Positions 47,308 to 56,875 of a stretch of DNA of 64,000 bases are shown here, in pieces. The notes under the pieces were generated by a model. The model was not told the origin of the DNA. It did no database searches and was given only the letters and a program-made list of their open reading frames with translations. A program made the position numbers and the translations under genes. The number at the start of each line of letters is the position of its first letter. Within the stretch, counting starts at the first letter, position 1. The DNA lies in NCBI GenBank assembly GCA_963835595.1, contig CAWIGL010000002.1, positions 558,001-622,000 on the forward strand, in the 5' to 3' direction. The stretch comes from CAWEPK01 sp963835595. Lineage in GTDB: Bacteria; Desulfobacterota; Syntrophorhabdia; Syntrophorhabdales; WCHB1-27.

Positions 47308-48977
47308 TGTTTTACAACCCGATCGTCAGCTTGCTGATTTTTTCCGGCAGATACGTTTCGTAAAGCGGCTATCAGGCCTATGAAGAACCAGATGAAAAGA
47401 TGTTCTTCCGGAGTTCTTGATAGTTCAAATGAAGAACCGCCCAAAAGCCACGTTATAGAAAGGCATATCGTTATTGCAGTGAAGGCGGCTGATAGCTCCC
47501 TGACCGTGCCCACCTTTTCGGAGCGATACACCTTTATCGGCGCAATCACCATCATAAACAACAGCACAACTATCGAAAGGAGGCCAGGGATACCGCTTAT
47601 AGCTCCGTGTTGGAGGGCGATATTATGGGCAGCCGGAACATAATCAACCTCCTTGACTCTTCCGACGATCCATACTACCGGGTCTTTCATGTATTTGAAG
47701 TAGTAATCGTCCCACATGCCCGGGCCAATACCAAACCATGGAAAATCTCTTATTATTGAAAAAGCCGCCTGATAGGCGTCGATACGCTGTCGCTCGGCAT
47801 ATCTGAAAGACCCTGTTGTAACAAAGTCCTCAAAGCGGCCTAAGGCGCTATGTGCAACCACCCAGTCCCATGAGACAAACAGTAACACCGCTCCCGTTAA
47901 AAGGCCTGCTAAAGCAGCCTTGCCTGCCCCGCGCAACCACGCCAAAGTAAGCGCACCGATACCTACGCCAATAACCGCACTTCTTGAAAATTTCAGGCAA
48001 CAGACCGTCAATATGCCTAAGACAACAAATTGAAACGAATATTTCTGAAATCGAGACCACTCTCTTCCTATCACTGCCAGCAGCAAAAAACAGCATAAAA
48101 CCACAGATGTCGCCAGAACGGCTTGGTAAGAAGGCACAACAAGATATTCTGCGTCATACGCAAATCCTCCAGCCAGTTTCCCGATTTCAAAGTACAAAAT
48201 AAACATAGCCCGGAGGCCAGCAGATAACGCGAGGAAAATGGTTGCAAGCCTAAGGTCATAAACGGTCCTCACAGTATTGACAACCAAGAAGAATGGTATG
48301 CTTGTCGCCACGAAGTAGAATGTGTTGCGCAGGCTGACTACATGGTCATGTGAAAATATTGCTGATACCAACATCGGTACGAACAATATTATCCAGACCT
48401 TGTTAAACGGGCTTTTGGCCAAAGACTGTTTCTTCAAAAGGGACCGTATGAGGAATACAAACCCGAAAATAATAGACGCTATAATTGAGGGCATAGTATA
48501 AAAAATGCCGTGATATGATTCGTAGAACAACCCAAACTCGAACTCCAGGAAATTAACAAATGGCAAGGCCAGAATAAAAAGAAATACTGCGCCGCTTTCT
48601 TTTTCAGACGCCATAAAAATGTACGAGACCGTTATCCCGCCAACGGCGCACAATGTAATAGACATGACGGTTAAGCCAACACCATAAAACAGGACAAGAA
48701 GACCGCAGATTGCTGACAGCGGAATGATTCCAAACAAGGCTCTCAAATCCTTCTCGCCGGGAAATGCCCATAACGACGTCCAAGACTGTCTTACGGAGGG
48801 TGCAGACCGGGTATTGACGATAAATAACACAAAAATACACAATAACGCGGGAGCAAGATATACGATCCATAGGCCAATCGAAAAGCCCGGCATCAACACA
48901 ATGGCTCGGCCTATCGTCAAACATAACCCGGCCAGTGCGGCAGCTGTAGCTACCCCCCGGCCCGTACTAATTGTCAT
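47304..48977 (-). CDS. O-antigen ligase/polymerase-like membrane protein
   Basis: 557 residues, about twelve helices, with the large periplasmic loop typical of the Wzy_C/WaaL family: FPWFGIGPGMWDDYYFKYM then YVPAAHNIALQHGAISGIPG, holding the conserved His of the ligase family. It would polymerise or ligate repeat units. It overlaps the WecB-like gene by 11 bases. A second member of this family is at 59643. Confidence 0.82.
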   Translation of the reverse strand: MTISTGRGVATAAALAGLCLTIGRAIVLMPGFSIGLWIVYLAPALLCIFVLFIVNTRSAPSVRQSWTSLWAFPGEKDLRALFGIIPLSAICGLLVLFYGVGLTVMSITLCAVGGITVSYIFMASEKESGAVFLFILALPFVNFLEFEFGLFYESYHGIFYTMPSIIASIIFGFVFLIRSLLKKQSLAKSPFNKVWIILFVPMLVSAIFSHDHVVSLRNTFYFVATSIPFFLVVNTVRTVYDLRLATIFLALSAGLRAMFILYFEIGKLAGGFAYDAEYLVVPSYQAVLATSVVLCCFLLLAVIGREWSRFQKYSFQFVVLGILTVCCLKFSRSAVIGVGIGALTLAWLRGAGKAALAGLLTGAVLLFVSWDWVVAHSALGRFEDFVTTGSFRYAERQRIDAYQAAFSIIRDFPWFGIGPGMWDDYYFKYMKDPVVWIVGRVKEVDYVPAAHNIALQHGAISGIPGLLSIVVLLFMMVIAPIKVYRSEKVGTVRELSAAFTAITICLSITWLLGGSSFELSRTPEEHLFIWFFIGLIAALRNVSAGKNQQADDRVVKQ

Positions 48978-50136
48978 TCCGTAAACCTACCCTAGTAACA
49001 TTATTTTCGTAAAGCTCATTAAGGATCGTTACAATCCTCTCGGCAGCATGACCATCCCCGTACGGGTTCCTTGCATGTGCCATTGTTTCATACAAACTGC
49101 GGTCCACAAGTAACCTTTCTGTACTGGATACGATACAGTCACAATCCGTGCCTACAAGCTTGACATTACCGCTTTCCACGGCTTCTACTCTCTCGGTGAC
49201 TTCCCGCATGACGAGAACGGGCTTTCCCAGTGCCGGCGCCTCTTCCTGAACCCCGCCGGAATCCGTAAGGATAAAGTAGGCTCTGTTCATCAGAAAAACG
49301 AAGGGCTCGTATTCCAAAGGCTCGATAAGGTGGATGTTGTGCCTGCCGTTGAGTAAGGTTTTTACAGGTTTCTGAACATTAGGGTTGAGGTGGACAGGAT
49401 AGATGATCGAAACATTTGAGAATCTCTCCGCTATCAGAGCCAGGGCCCTGCAAATATTCAGGAAACCGTCTCCGAAGCTTTCCCTCCTGTGTCCTGTCAC
49501 CAGGATCACGCGCCTCGATTGATCCATTATGAACGGCAATGCGCTTCCGTATTGTTCCGACCAAATTGAGGGGTGCAATCCCTTCACCTCATCTCTCACC
49601 ATGATCAGAGCGTCTATTACGGTGTTTCCAGTTACAAAAATCTTCTCTTCGGAAATGTTTTCTGATATAAGATTTCTTTTGTTTTCAGCCGTGGGCGCAA
49701 AGTGAACATCGGCGATTCTTCCTATCAATGCGCGGTTGCCCTCTTCTGGAAAAGGGGCATACAGCTTACCTGTCCGAAGACCGGCCTCTACATGACCAAT
49801 AGTTATCTGGGCGTAGTATGCGGAAAGAGCGGCGGCTAAAGCCGTTGTGGTATCGCCCTGCACTAAAACTATATCGGGTTTTACACTCTCCAATGCCTTA
49901 CGCATTCCCAGAAGCACCATTGATGTTACATCGTACAGGTCCTGGTCGTTCTTCATTATGTCCAAATCGATATCCGGATGAATACCAAAAAGTCTTAATA
50001 CCTGATCAAGCATATCTCTGTGCTGGCCCGTTGCACAAACGAATGATTCAATTCCGTCAGTCGCCTCAAGACGTTTTACCACAGGGGCCATTTTGATGGC
50101 CTCCGGACGCGTGCCGAAGACGCTTAAGACTCTCAC
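48967..50136 (-). CDS. wecB: UDP-N-acetylglucosamine 2-epimerase, non-hydrolysing
   Basis: 389 residues. VFGTRPEAIKMAPVVKRLEA, LVQGDTTTALAA, HVEAGLRTG, LVTGHRRESFGDG, and TDSGGVQEEAPALGKPVLVM all match WecB/WbpI. Interconverts UDP-GlcNAc and UDP-ManNAc, or the diacetamido-uronate form if it is the WbpI partner of the WbpB/D/E trio (not distinguishable here). GTG start overlaps the upstream stop as GTGA. TERVEAVE retains the allosteric/active-site residues. Confidence 0.93.
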   Translation of the reverse strand: MRVLSVFGTRPEAIKMAPVVKRLEATDGIESFVCATGQHRDMLDQVLRLFGIHPDIDLDIMKNDQDLYDVTSMVLLGMRKALESVKPDIVLVQGDTTTALAAALSAYYAQITIGHVEAGLRTGKLYAPFPEEGNRALIGRIADVHFAPTAENKRNLISENISEEKIFVTGNTVIDALIMVRDEVKGLHPSIWSEQYGSALPFIMDQSRRVILVTGHRRESFGDGFLNICRALALIAERFSNVSIIYPVHLNPNVQKPVKTLLNGRHNIHLIEPLEYEPFVFLMNRAYFILTDSGGVQEEAPALGKPVLVMREVTERVEAVESGNVKLVGTDCDCIVSSTERLLVDRSLYETMAHARNPYGDGHAAERIVTILNELYENNVTRVGLRNDN

Positions 50137-51245
50137 GGCTTATCCCTGTCTCTTACTGCTGATGACATGCCTGGTCCAAAAGACGCCGCTTCGGCGATCA
50201 GGTCCCATTTATCCCGGAACCATTCGACCACGTTATTTAAACCATCCGCAAATTTTATCCTGGGCTGATACCCGACAAGTCGGTTGGCTTTGTCGACGGA
50301 GGCCAGCAACCTGCTTTTTGTATCCCATTTCCTCCGGGTTATATGCTTGACCCCAGCCTTGTTTCCCGTCAATTGGTTGATGGTGTGAGCCAAATCGGAA
50401 ATACGCGTCTCTTGACCTGATGCCAGGTTAAACTCCTGGCCGATCGCGGACTGAAAGTAGCCTGCCCTTAATAGTCCGTCTACCAGATCGCCGACATATG
50501 TGAAATCCCTTGTTTCTTCGCCGCTCCCTGTTATGGGCAGCGCCTCACCTTTAAGGGCCCAGTAAACGAAATTAGGGATGACATTTCGGTACTGGCCAGG
50601 AATTTCACCCGGCCCGTATGAATTAAAGAACCGGGTTTTCACAACGGGCAGGTCATAGTGGTTGTAAAAAAAATTACAATACAGTTCCCCCAGCATCTTC
50701 GTGATCTGATAGGGAGTGCTTAGATTCATTGACATGAATTCTTCCCTGAGCGGCAACGGGGCCGTGCTGCCATAGATTGAACAGCCGGACGATGCGTAGA
50801 CAAATCTCTCCGGTTTGGTGAGGATGGCATATTGCAACAGCTTGAGCATCCCGTTGCCGTTAACGTCGAGGTCAGTCTGCGGATGGTCGATGGAATTCTG
50901 ATTTGCAAAAAAAGCTGCGAGGTGAAATATGCAATCCGGCCTCTCGCTGAAAACCCTCTTCAGTATTACCTCATCCCGTACATCACCCTCTACGAACATG
51001 ACGTTACTTAGGGAAGGCACATTCCACCGTTTGGCAGATGACAAATTATCCAGAACTATTACTATCTTTGGGCCTAACCCTGCCACAGTCCTGGTCAAGT
51101 TCGAACCGATTGCTCCGGCTCCTCCAGTTATTAAAATTGTCTTCCCTCTATAGTAATCCGCATACTCTTCCAAGTTCGTCCTCCTTTGCGGCTCGAATGA
51201 GATTTTTGACTGCTCCACCTCCTGGCGGTCAGTAGCCCTATCCAT
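50133..51245 (-). CDS. NAD-dependent nucleotide-sugar epimerase/dehydratase
   Basis: 370 residues, extended SDR. ILITGGAGAIGSNLTRTVA, DNLSSAKRWN, YASSGCSIYG and YQITK (catalytic Tyr-Lys), plus TRFFNSYGPGEIPGQYRNV. Similar to UDP-glucose epimerase, UDP-glucuronate decarboxylase and dTDP-glucose dehydratase; substrate not decidable. Residues 1-33 are an N-terminal extension before the Rossmann fold (alternative start possible). Confidence 0.88.
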   Translation of the reverse strand: MDRATDRQEVEQSKISFEPQRRTNLEEYADYYRGKTILITGGAGAIGSNLTRTVAGLGPKIVIVLDNLSSAKRWNVPSLSNVMFVEGDVRDEVILKRVFSERPDCIFHLAAFFANQNSIDHPQTDLDVNGNGMLKLLQYAILTKPERFVYASSGCSIYGSTAPLPLREEFMSMNLSTPYQITKMLGELYCNFFYNHYDLPVVKTRFFNSYGPGEIPGQYRNVIPNFVYWALKGEALPITGSGEETRDFTYVGDLVDGLLRAGYFQSAIGQEFNLASGQETRISDLAHTINQLTGNKAGVKHITRRKWDTKSRLLASVDKANRLVGYQPRIKFADGLNNVVEWFRDKWDLIAEAASFGPGMSSAVRDRDKP

Positions 51246-51246
51246 T

Positions 51247-51390
51247 TCACAGCTTGTAGGCTTCTCTCATCCATTCGATGTATTTTGGCACTCCTTTTTC
51301 AACACTTATCCTCTGAGCATAGTCTAGGTCTTTCCTTGTCTTTGAAAAACGGTCTGCTTTGCATGGGTGCTGTGGGGGGTCCAATCTCTA
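51247..51390 (-). pseudogene. C-terminal fragment of a nucleotide-sugar epimerase
   Basis: The minus strand reads ...TRKDL..., then VEKGVPKYIEWMREAYKL and a TGA (51247-51249). The next gene but one (52447-53367) ends VEEGVPKYIEWMKSVYKL, and 29 bases (catccattcgatgtattttg followed by gcactcctt) are identical. A frame change near an A5 run (T5 on the coding strand, missing one base) links an upstream PHSTHAKQ piece to SKTRKDL. No N-terminal portion is present. A relic of duplication or recombination. Confidence 0.85.
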
Positions 51391-51433
51391 AAGAGTATTT
51401 CGAGCAATCCCTATTCTGGACCGTCTCGGCAAG

Positions 51434-52303
51434 TCATCTCTTTAGCACGCTGATAATCTGAGCCACTGACTTAACAAAGGGGATTGTTCTCAACCACTTT
51501 TTCATCCTGAAAAGACCATGGTAGTCGCGATCGCTCTCACCAAACGGCTCAATTTCAGTGCTGAGATCCAAAGCACGATACCGGATATGGGATATGGAGG
51601 GAGACGAAAGTCTTTCCGTGCCGACCCGTGTAACGAGCATACTTCGCTGATTGACTGGGTTTACTTCTATTGTTTCGACTCGCAGCCCATCTTGCTTTGG
51701 GTACCACTGAGACCATGCAAGATGTTCGCCCCAAGCTTCATCATTTTCGTCCTTCGGGTCTTTCCAGTCATCCCAGTAGATCACGACACCGGGTCGAAGA
51801 AGCGGTCGTACGAAGTCCAAAAGCTCAATTGTCGAGCGGTGTATATCAACGTCCACGTTGATGAAAATCACGTCATGGATTTCGTGCCGCAATTTGTCTG
51901 TGAGGCTATCCTTAAAGAAACCATCCACAAGGCGAAATCGTCCATCATTAGCCTTAACCCCTATCTCCTTGAGTTTTTCAAGTACCTCTATCTTCCCAGC
52001 TTTGAACTCCCTTGGGGCATGCCTTTCAGGTATCCATACGCCGCCTGTTTCCACTGGCAGGCCCTGCCAAGAGTCGAATCCTATGAGCGAGGAGTTGTGG
52101 TATTTTCTGAGGATTTGCTGGGCTTGCCAGCAATAGGTACTACCCTTATACACACCGAATTCCAAACACGTACCGCCGCTTGGAAAAATAAAATGAGCTA
52201 AATGGAAAGCTGCGTGGAATAGGTTCATCGCAGTGATCTTTCCTGTCTCTTCTCTCATCGCCTCATCGGGACCGAGAGAAAAGACAGGAAAAGCACATTT
52301 CAC
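51434..52303 (-). CDS. TylF/MycF-type O-methyltransferase
   Basis: 289 residues. CLEFGVYKGSTYCWQAQQI, SLIGFDSWQGLPV, IFINVDVDIHRSTIELLD and VVIYWDDWKD are hallmark macrocin-O-methyltransferase (TylF) segments with metal- and SAM-binding acidic residues. In polysaccharide loci these methylate sugar hydroxyls. C-terminal extension (RYRALDLSTEIEPFGESD) beyond the family core. Confidence 0.85.
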   Translation of the reverse strand: MKCAFPVFSLGPDEAMREETGKITAMNLFHAAFHLAHFIFPSGGTCLEFGVYKGSTYCWQAQQILRKYHNSSLIGFDSWQGLPVETGGVWIPERHAPREFKAGKIEVLEKLKEIGVKANDGRFRLVDGFFKDSLTDKLRHEIHDVIFINVDVDIHRSTIELLDFVRPLLRPGVVIYWDDWKDPKDENDEAWGEHLAWSQWYPKQDGLRVETIEVNPVNQRSMLVTRVGTERLSSPSISHIRYRALDLSTEIEPFGESDRDYHGLFRMKKWLRTIPFVKSVAQIISVLKR

Positions 52304-52446
52304 CGACTCTACATAGTGGCAAGTTAGTTATTTGGAGCTATTGCCATTCTTGGATCTAGACTTACCCCTCGGCAAGCAGGTTCTCCTTTAGTTTGATTGG
52401 GTTTCAGAGGGGCATCTATCTCTGGCAGCCGTCACTTGCACGCACT

Positions 52447-53367
52447 TCACAGTTTGTAAACACTCTTCATCCATTCGATGTATTTTGGCACTCCTTCTTC
52501 AACGGGTATCCTCGGATCATGGTTCAGGTCTTTCCTTGCTTTTGAAAAATTGACCTGCTTTGTATAGGTCGTGTGGGGCTCAGTCTCTTTGTAAGTGACA
52601 AGCGAATCATCTTTGCCAAGGTGCTGAAGTATAATGTCTGAAACATACTTGATATCCGTTTTCCATTCCTCTCGTCCGCCGACGTTGTAGACTTCGCCGG
52701 GCACAAAATTGTCGACGATATTTGCGAACGTTCTGCAGGTATCCTCCACATAATCAAATATCCTGTAGTGGCCCTTATAGACGGTATAGGGCTTGCCGGT
52801 AAGAGATCTGTAGACAAAAATCGGGATTACCCCCCTGTAGGAGCTGTAATGCTCGTGGGGCCCGTAAGCGTTAACCGGTCTGACCCGAACAGACTCGGTC
52901 CCGAACATCTTTTCTGAGTTCAATACCTGTAATTCTCCGGCCCATTTCGTTATGGCATAATCATTCATCTGCTTAATGGGAATTCTTTCCATGACGTCTT
53001 CGTCCATTACTCCGTTGTAATCTCCATACACCTCACAACTGCTGAAAAAGATTTGCCTGAATCGATACTTCTCCTGCAGGCGCAATATATTCTTGGTACC
53101 TATGTTATTTGTTCTCCAGAGGTTCTCATAATGATCTTCACCGTTCCAGCGACCATATTCAGCCGCAAGATGGTAGACATATTCGAACTGGTTCTTCTCG
53201 AAAATGTTTTCCATCTGCCTATAGCTTGTCACATCGGCTCTGAAATGATTCTCGTCCTCGGCATGGATGATATCGCACGTCCAAACCCTATGGCCTCTGC
53301 CTTCAAGCTCCCGGGCCAGGTTTGTCCCTATGAAGCCCTTGCCTCCCGTTATCAGAATTCTTGCCAT
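52447..53367 (-). CDS. NAD-dependent nucleotide-sugar epimerase/dehydratase
   Basis: 306 residues, extended SDR: ILITGGKGFIGTNLARELEG, HLAAEYGRWNG, FFSSCEVYGDYNG, YAITKWAGE (Tyr-Lys pair), VRPVNAYGPHEHYSSYRG. Its C-terminus has a near-copy remnant at 51247. A 143-base gap with no visible feature follows it; MAR start is immediately after the next epimerase. Confidence 0.88.
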   Translation of the reverse strand: MARILITGGKGFIGTNLARELEGRGHRVWTCDIIHAEDENHFRADVTSYRQMENIFEKNQFEYVYHLAAEYGRWNGEDHYENLWRTNNIGTKNILRLQEKYRFRQIFFSSCEVYGDYNGVMDEDVMERIPIKQMNDYAITKWAGELQVLNSEKMFGTESVRVRPVNAYGPHEHYSSYRGVIPIFVYRSLTGKPYTVYKGHYRIFDYVEDTCRTFANIVDNFVPGEVYNVGGREEWKTDIKYVSDIILQHLGKDDSLVTYKETEPHTTYTKQVNFSKARKDLNHDPRIPVEEGVPKYIEWMKSVYKL

Positions 53368-53396
53368 GGTTCGTCTCCTTTCACAAATTCACACGG

Positions 53397-54338
53397 TTAT
53401 CGGGAGTAAAACTCGGCCCTGATCCATTCCGTATAGCTCTTCAATCCGTCAACGATGCTGACGGCAGGGACAAACCCGAAAGCCGTGGTCGCCTTGGTTA
53501 TGTCGGCTCGGCTATGCATGACCTCGCCCTTTCTCGGCGGCTGGTAAACGATTTGGACGCTATCGCTATAAATGTCCTTGAAAACCCCGGCCAGATCATT
53601 TATCGTGATTGAAATGCCCGTGCCTATATTAAAAGCACCGCTGAGTTTTTCTTTCTCCCCGGCCATAACGTTGGCCAGCGCGACGTCCTCTACATTAATA
53701 AAGTCGCGACTCTGGTTTCCTTCTCCGTATACTGTAAGAGGCCTGCCCGAAAGCGCATTGTGAGTCCATATAGGAATAACGTTACCGTACGGGTCGTATC
53801 TTTGATTTCTCCCGTAGACATTGAAGTATCTCAGACACACTATGCTCATGTCATATAGCCGGGAGTAGCACAGGCAATGCTTTTCACCCGCGAGCTTCGT
53901 TACACCGTAAGGCGAATCCGGTTCGACTGGGTGCATCTCGTCTATAGGCAAATACCGCAACTCGCCAAAAATGGCAGCCGATGACGAATAAACGATTTTC
54001 CTGACCTTGGAATGTCTTGCCACTTCAAGCACGTTTAAAGTTCCCAGTACGTTGACTTGTGCATCCACTTTTGGAAACTCGATGGACTTCAAATTCCCGA
54101 CGGTACCGGCTAGATGGAATATCATTTCTACGCCGTTTTCCTTTACTACGTTCTCCAAGGTGTCCGCATCTGTAACGTCTCCTTTCACAAAATCCGCTCC
54201 TTGTATGCCCTCTAGGTTTTCGAGGTACCCGGTGGTCAAATTGTCCAAAACGACGACGCGATATCCGCGCTTTGTGAGCAGGCGGACAACGTTGGATCCT
54301 ATAAAACCGGCTCCTCCCGTTACGAGCACTCTTTTCAT
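53397..54338 (-). CDS. UDP-glucose 4-epimerase-like protein
   Basis: 313 residues: VLVTGGAGFIGSNVVRLLTK, VLDNLTTGYLENLEGI, YSSSAAIFGELRYLPIDE, YGVTKLAGE and LRYFNVYGRNQRYDPYGNV. Family match to GalE/WbpP-like 4-epimerases of short length. Likely supplies a galacto-configured UDP-sugar. Confidence 0.88.
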   Translation of the reverse strand: MKRVLVTGGAGFIGSNVVRLLTKRGYRVVVLDNLTTGYLENLEGIQGADFVKGDVTDADTLENVVKENGVEMIFHLAGTVGNLKSIEFPKVDAQVNVLGTLNVLEVARHSKVRKIVYSSSAAIFGELRYLPIDEMHPVEPDSPYGVTKLAGEKHCLCYSRLYDMSIVCLRYFNVYGRNQRYDPYGNVIPIWTHNALSGRPLTVYGEGNQSRDFINVEDVALANVMAGEKEKLSGAFNIGTGISITINDLAGVFKDIYSDSVQIVYQPPRKGEVMHSRADITKATTAFGFVPAVSIVDGLKSYTEWIRAEFYSR

Positions 54339-54354
54339 AAACCGCCCTTCCTGT

Positions 54355-55566
54355 TCATTTGGCTGTTCCCATTTCAGGGCTCATGCCCAGGAACGAGATC
54401 AATCTTTCTGAAACGATATTAGCGTCATGTGTCTTACTCAAACTCCGGGCATTCGAGATACACGCTTGAGCGACTTCGGTTTTGTTCAACAAAGTCATAA
54501 GCCCTTTCCTCAATTCCTCCACTGATCGCTCGTTTACAACCAGACCGAAGCCGTGCTTCCTCGCATGCTCCGAAACGTAGGAATATGCGGGAGCGTAAAC
54601 AAGGATGGGGCGGCCCGCAGCCAGGTATTCGGGCATTTTTCCAGGTGATGCGGTCTTGATCATTAACGGAAAAGGTGTGTCGAAGGCAAGAGGAAGATAG
54701 AGGATATCGGCTGATCTTTGTATGCCCGGGATCTCGCTGTGCCGAGCAAAGCGCACCACGACGTTACGTCCGCAAATCCCCTTTTCTCTAAGCTCTTCCT
54801 CGGACCGATCGTTGTAAACAAGAAATTTTATACCTTCCAGCGAGTCTACAGCCTTACACATATCTACGAGGCTGTCTAATTGCGGTGTCCACACGTTTCC
54901 GGTATAGACCACTCTCTTATAGCCGTCTATTCCGTCTCTACAAAGACGTCCCTCATAGCGCGACAGTATTACGGGATGGGGTATGAATTCAGTTTGAAGA
55001 TTATACTTTTTTTGATAATGCTCTTGGAGGTTTTCACTCATGACGAATACCTTGGTAGCCGCCTTCAGTATTTTTTCTTCGAACAACGAGGCCATTATCT
55101 TTCTGACTCGCAACCGCACCATCTCTTCATAAACGTCAAGCATGTATACATATAAGGGCAGATTTGTTACTTTATTGAGCAGATATGACAATATTAGTAA
55201 ATCGCCCTCGTTGCTGAAGACCAGCAATCTGTCAGCATGCTCTCTCTTAATTACTTGTAACGCCTTAAATAAAAATTTTAGTATTCTTAGCTGTTCCATT
55301 AGCTGAGAGAAAAGGCTGCGAAATTTGGTCTTGTATGAAGCAGAGAGGGAATCGAGGAAGTAATAATTACATTGCAACCTTGTGGACTCGTCTAGTTTAA
55401 ACCTGGTGGACTCGTCTATTTTCCCACGCCATACGATTCTTTTTGTCAAAATGCAATAAGAGTCCTTCGGAAACGTGCTTAAAAGGTTGGATAGCATTAC
55501 CGCCGGACCCTGGACCATGGGCGGCACGGTCTCTGCTATGACGAGGGTTTTTGCTTCACCTCTCAT
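54355..55566 (-). CDS. Family 4-like glycosyltransferase
   Basis: 403 residues from ATG 55564-55566, overlapping the Wzt stop as ATGA. GT-B elements: TLVIAETVPPMVQGPAVMLS, YVYMLDVYEEM, VVYTGNVWTPQLDSLVDMCK, DILYLPLAFDTPFPLMIKTA, MPEYLAAGRPILVYAPAYS. A short tandem duplication gives DESTRFKLDESTR (about 55380-55425). Substrate unknown. Confidence 0.82.
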   Translation of the reverse strand: MRGEAKTLVIAETVPPMVQGPAVMLSNLLSTFPKDSYCILTKRIVWRGKIDESTRFKLDESTRLQCNYYFLDSLSASYKTKFRSLFSQLMEQLRILKFLFKALQVIKREHADRLLVFSNEGDLLILSYLLNKVTNLPLYVYMLDVYEEMVRLRVRKIMASLFEEKILKAATKVFVMSENLQEHYQKKYNLQTEFIPHPVILSRYEGRLCRDGIDGYKRVVYTGNVWTPQLDSLVDMCKAVDSLEGIKFLVYNDRSEEELREKGICGRNVVVRFARHSEIPGIQRSADILYLPLAFDTPFPLMIKTASPGKMPEYLAAGRPILVYAPAYSYVSEHARKHGFGLVVNERSVEELRKGLMTLLNKTEVAQACISNARSLSKTHDANIVSERLISFLGMSPEMGTAK

Positions 55567-56827
55567 AATGGATAAGTTTCCCATTCAAATAGAGGCTTGA
55601 TCATACCGCCTGTTTCATCGTAATAGTCGCCCCGAACGAAGCCAGAGTCATTAACCTGAAATTCCAGTACATTATCTTCCCGGTGTATGGAAGAATAATT
55701 GTCAGCCCAGGTTAGGAATGTTACGCTGTACCTGCCTGCCGCCAGCAATTGCCCCGGGACTTTGCATATGCTTCTATATGGTCCCCTACCGCGGGGCCGG
55801 TTGTGCCATTCCTTGCTGTGGTTGCTCAACGAATTCAAAATGTGTATGCCGCCTTCGTTGAAAAGAGCCACCGTCGTCCCCAGTCGTGCGCCTTCGACAA
55901 GATTACGGTAATCCAGTTCAAGAGTGAAAGGGAAATCGCTATCTATTTCGGCAGTAACAACACCATTTTGATTACGTATCCTGGCAGATATCCATTGCAC
56001 AGCTTTATCCGACGGAGCTCCTCCAGAATTATTCCACATCCTTTCGGCTTTGCTGACGTAGCCAGCACCCAGGTATCGATTGACGACTGCGTGAGAAGGA
56101 CCCTGGGCCATGAGAAGCCCCCCCTCCAGCAAAATGGCTTTCGTGCATAATGCCTTGATAGCATACATGTTGTGACTAACGAAGAGTACGGTCCTTCCTT
56201 TTTTTGTAACATCTTCCATTTTCCCAAGACATTTCTTTTGAAACTGAGCGTCGCCAACAGCCAGCACTTCGTCGACAAGGAGAATCTCGGCTCGAGATGT
56301 GCCGCGACAGAAAAGGCGAGACGGACGTACATGCCACTGCTATAATATTTTACCGGTGTATCAAGGAATCGCTCAATATCAGCAAAGCCCACAATTTCGT
56401 CAAATTTTGCCTCAATTTCCTTTCTCTTCATACCTATTATTGCGCCATTAAGATAGATGTTTTCACGCCCGGTCAGCTCAGGATGGAAGCCTGTACCGAC
56501 TTCCAGTAGAGAACCGACACTACCATAAATTTTAGCGAATCCTCTGGTCGGTTCCGTGATTCGTGACAAAATCTTTAGCAAAGTCGACTTGCCCGCTCCG
56601 TTGCGCCCGATAATACCAATAGCTTCTCCATGCTTGATTTCGAGCGAGAGGTCCTTAAGTGCCCAGATTGTGTTTGTTCCTGGCTGTCGATTAAGGTCTG
56701 AAATCCTACTCCATCGAAAAACAGAGGCTATGGTGTCGCGGAGCGTATTATATGCGGCAGCCTTACCTCCCTGGCCAATTCGATAAAGCTTGCCGACATT
56801 TTCGATATGAATCGCCGTATCATTCAC
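55563..56827 (-). pseudogene. wzt: ABC transporter ATPase Wzt with carbohydrate-binding tail, frameshifted
   Basis: The first frame has GIIGRNGAGKST (Walker A, 71-82), the polysaccharide-exporter signature YSSGM (162-166) and RLAFSVAAHLEP, then drifts off frame. The second frame supplies LLVDEVLAVGD (Walker B) and VLFVSHNMYAI (H-loop). One missing base near 56289-56292 (CCGAG for CCGGAG) is enough to join them into about 421 residues. The tail (WISARIRNQNG to KPLFEWETYPL) resembles the Wzt C-terminal beta-sandwich that recognises the chain end in O9a-type systems. As written, the transporter would not work. Confidence 0.85.
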
Positions 56828-56875
56828 GAAGATGCCCGATTCTTTTCCGATGCGTGCTTGCCACCGGCATGCGAC

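Noticed and set aside
51518..52201. Plus-strand open frame of 227 codons over the TylF-type methyltransferase
   Set aside because: Opposite-strand shadow; the minus frame has clear SAM and metal motifs.
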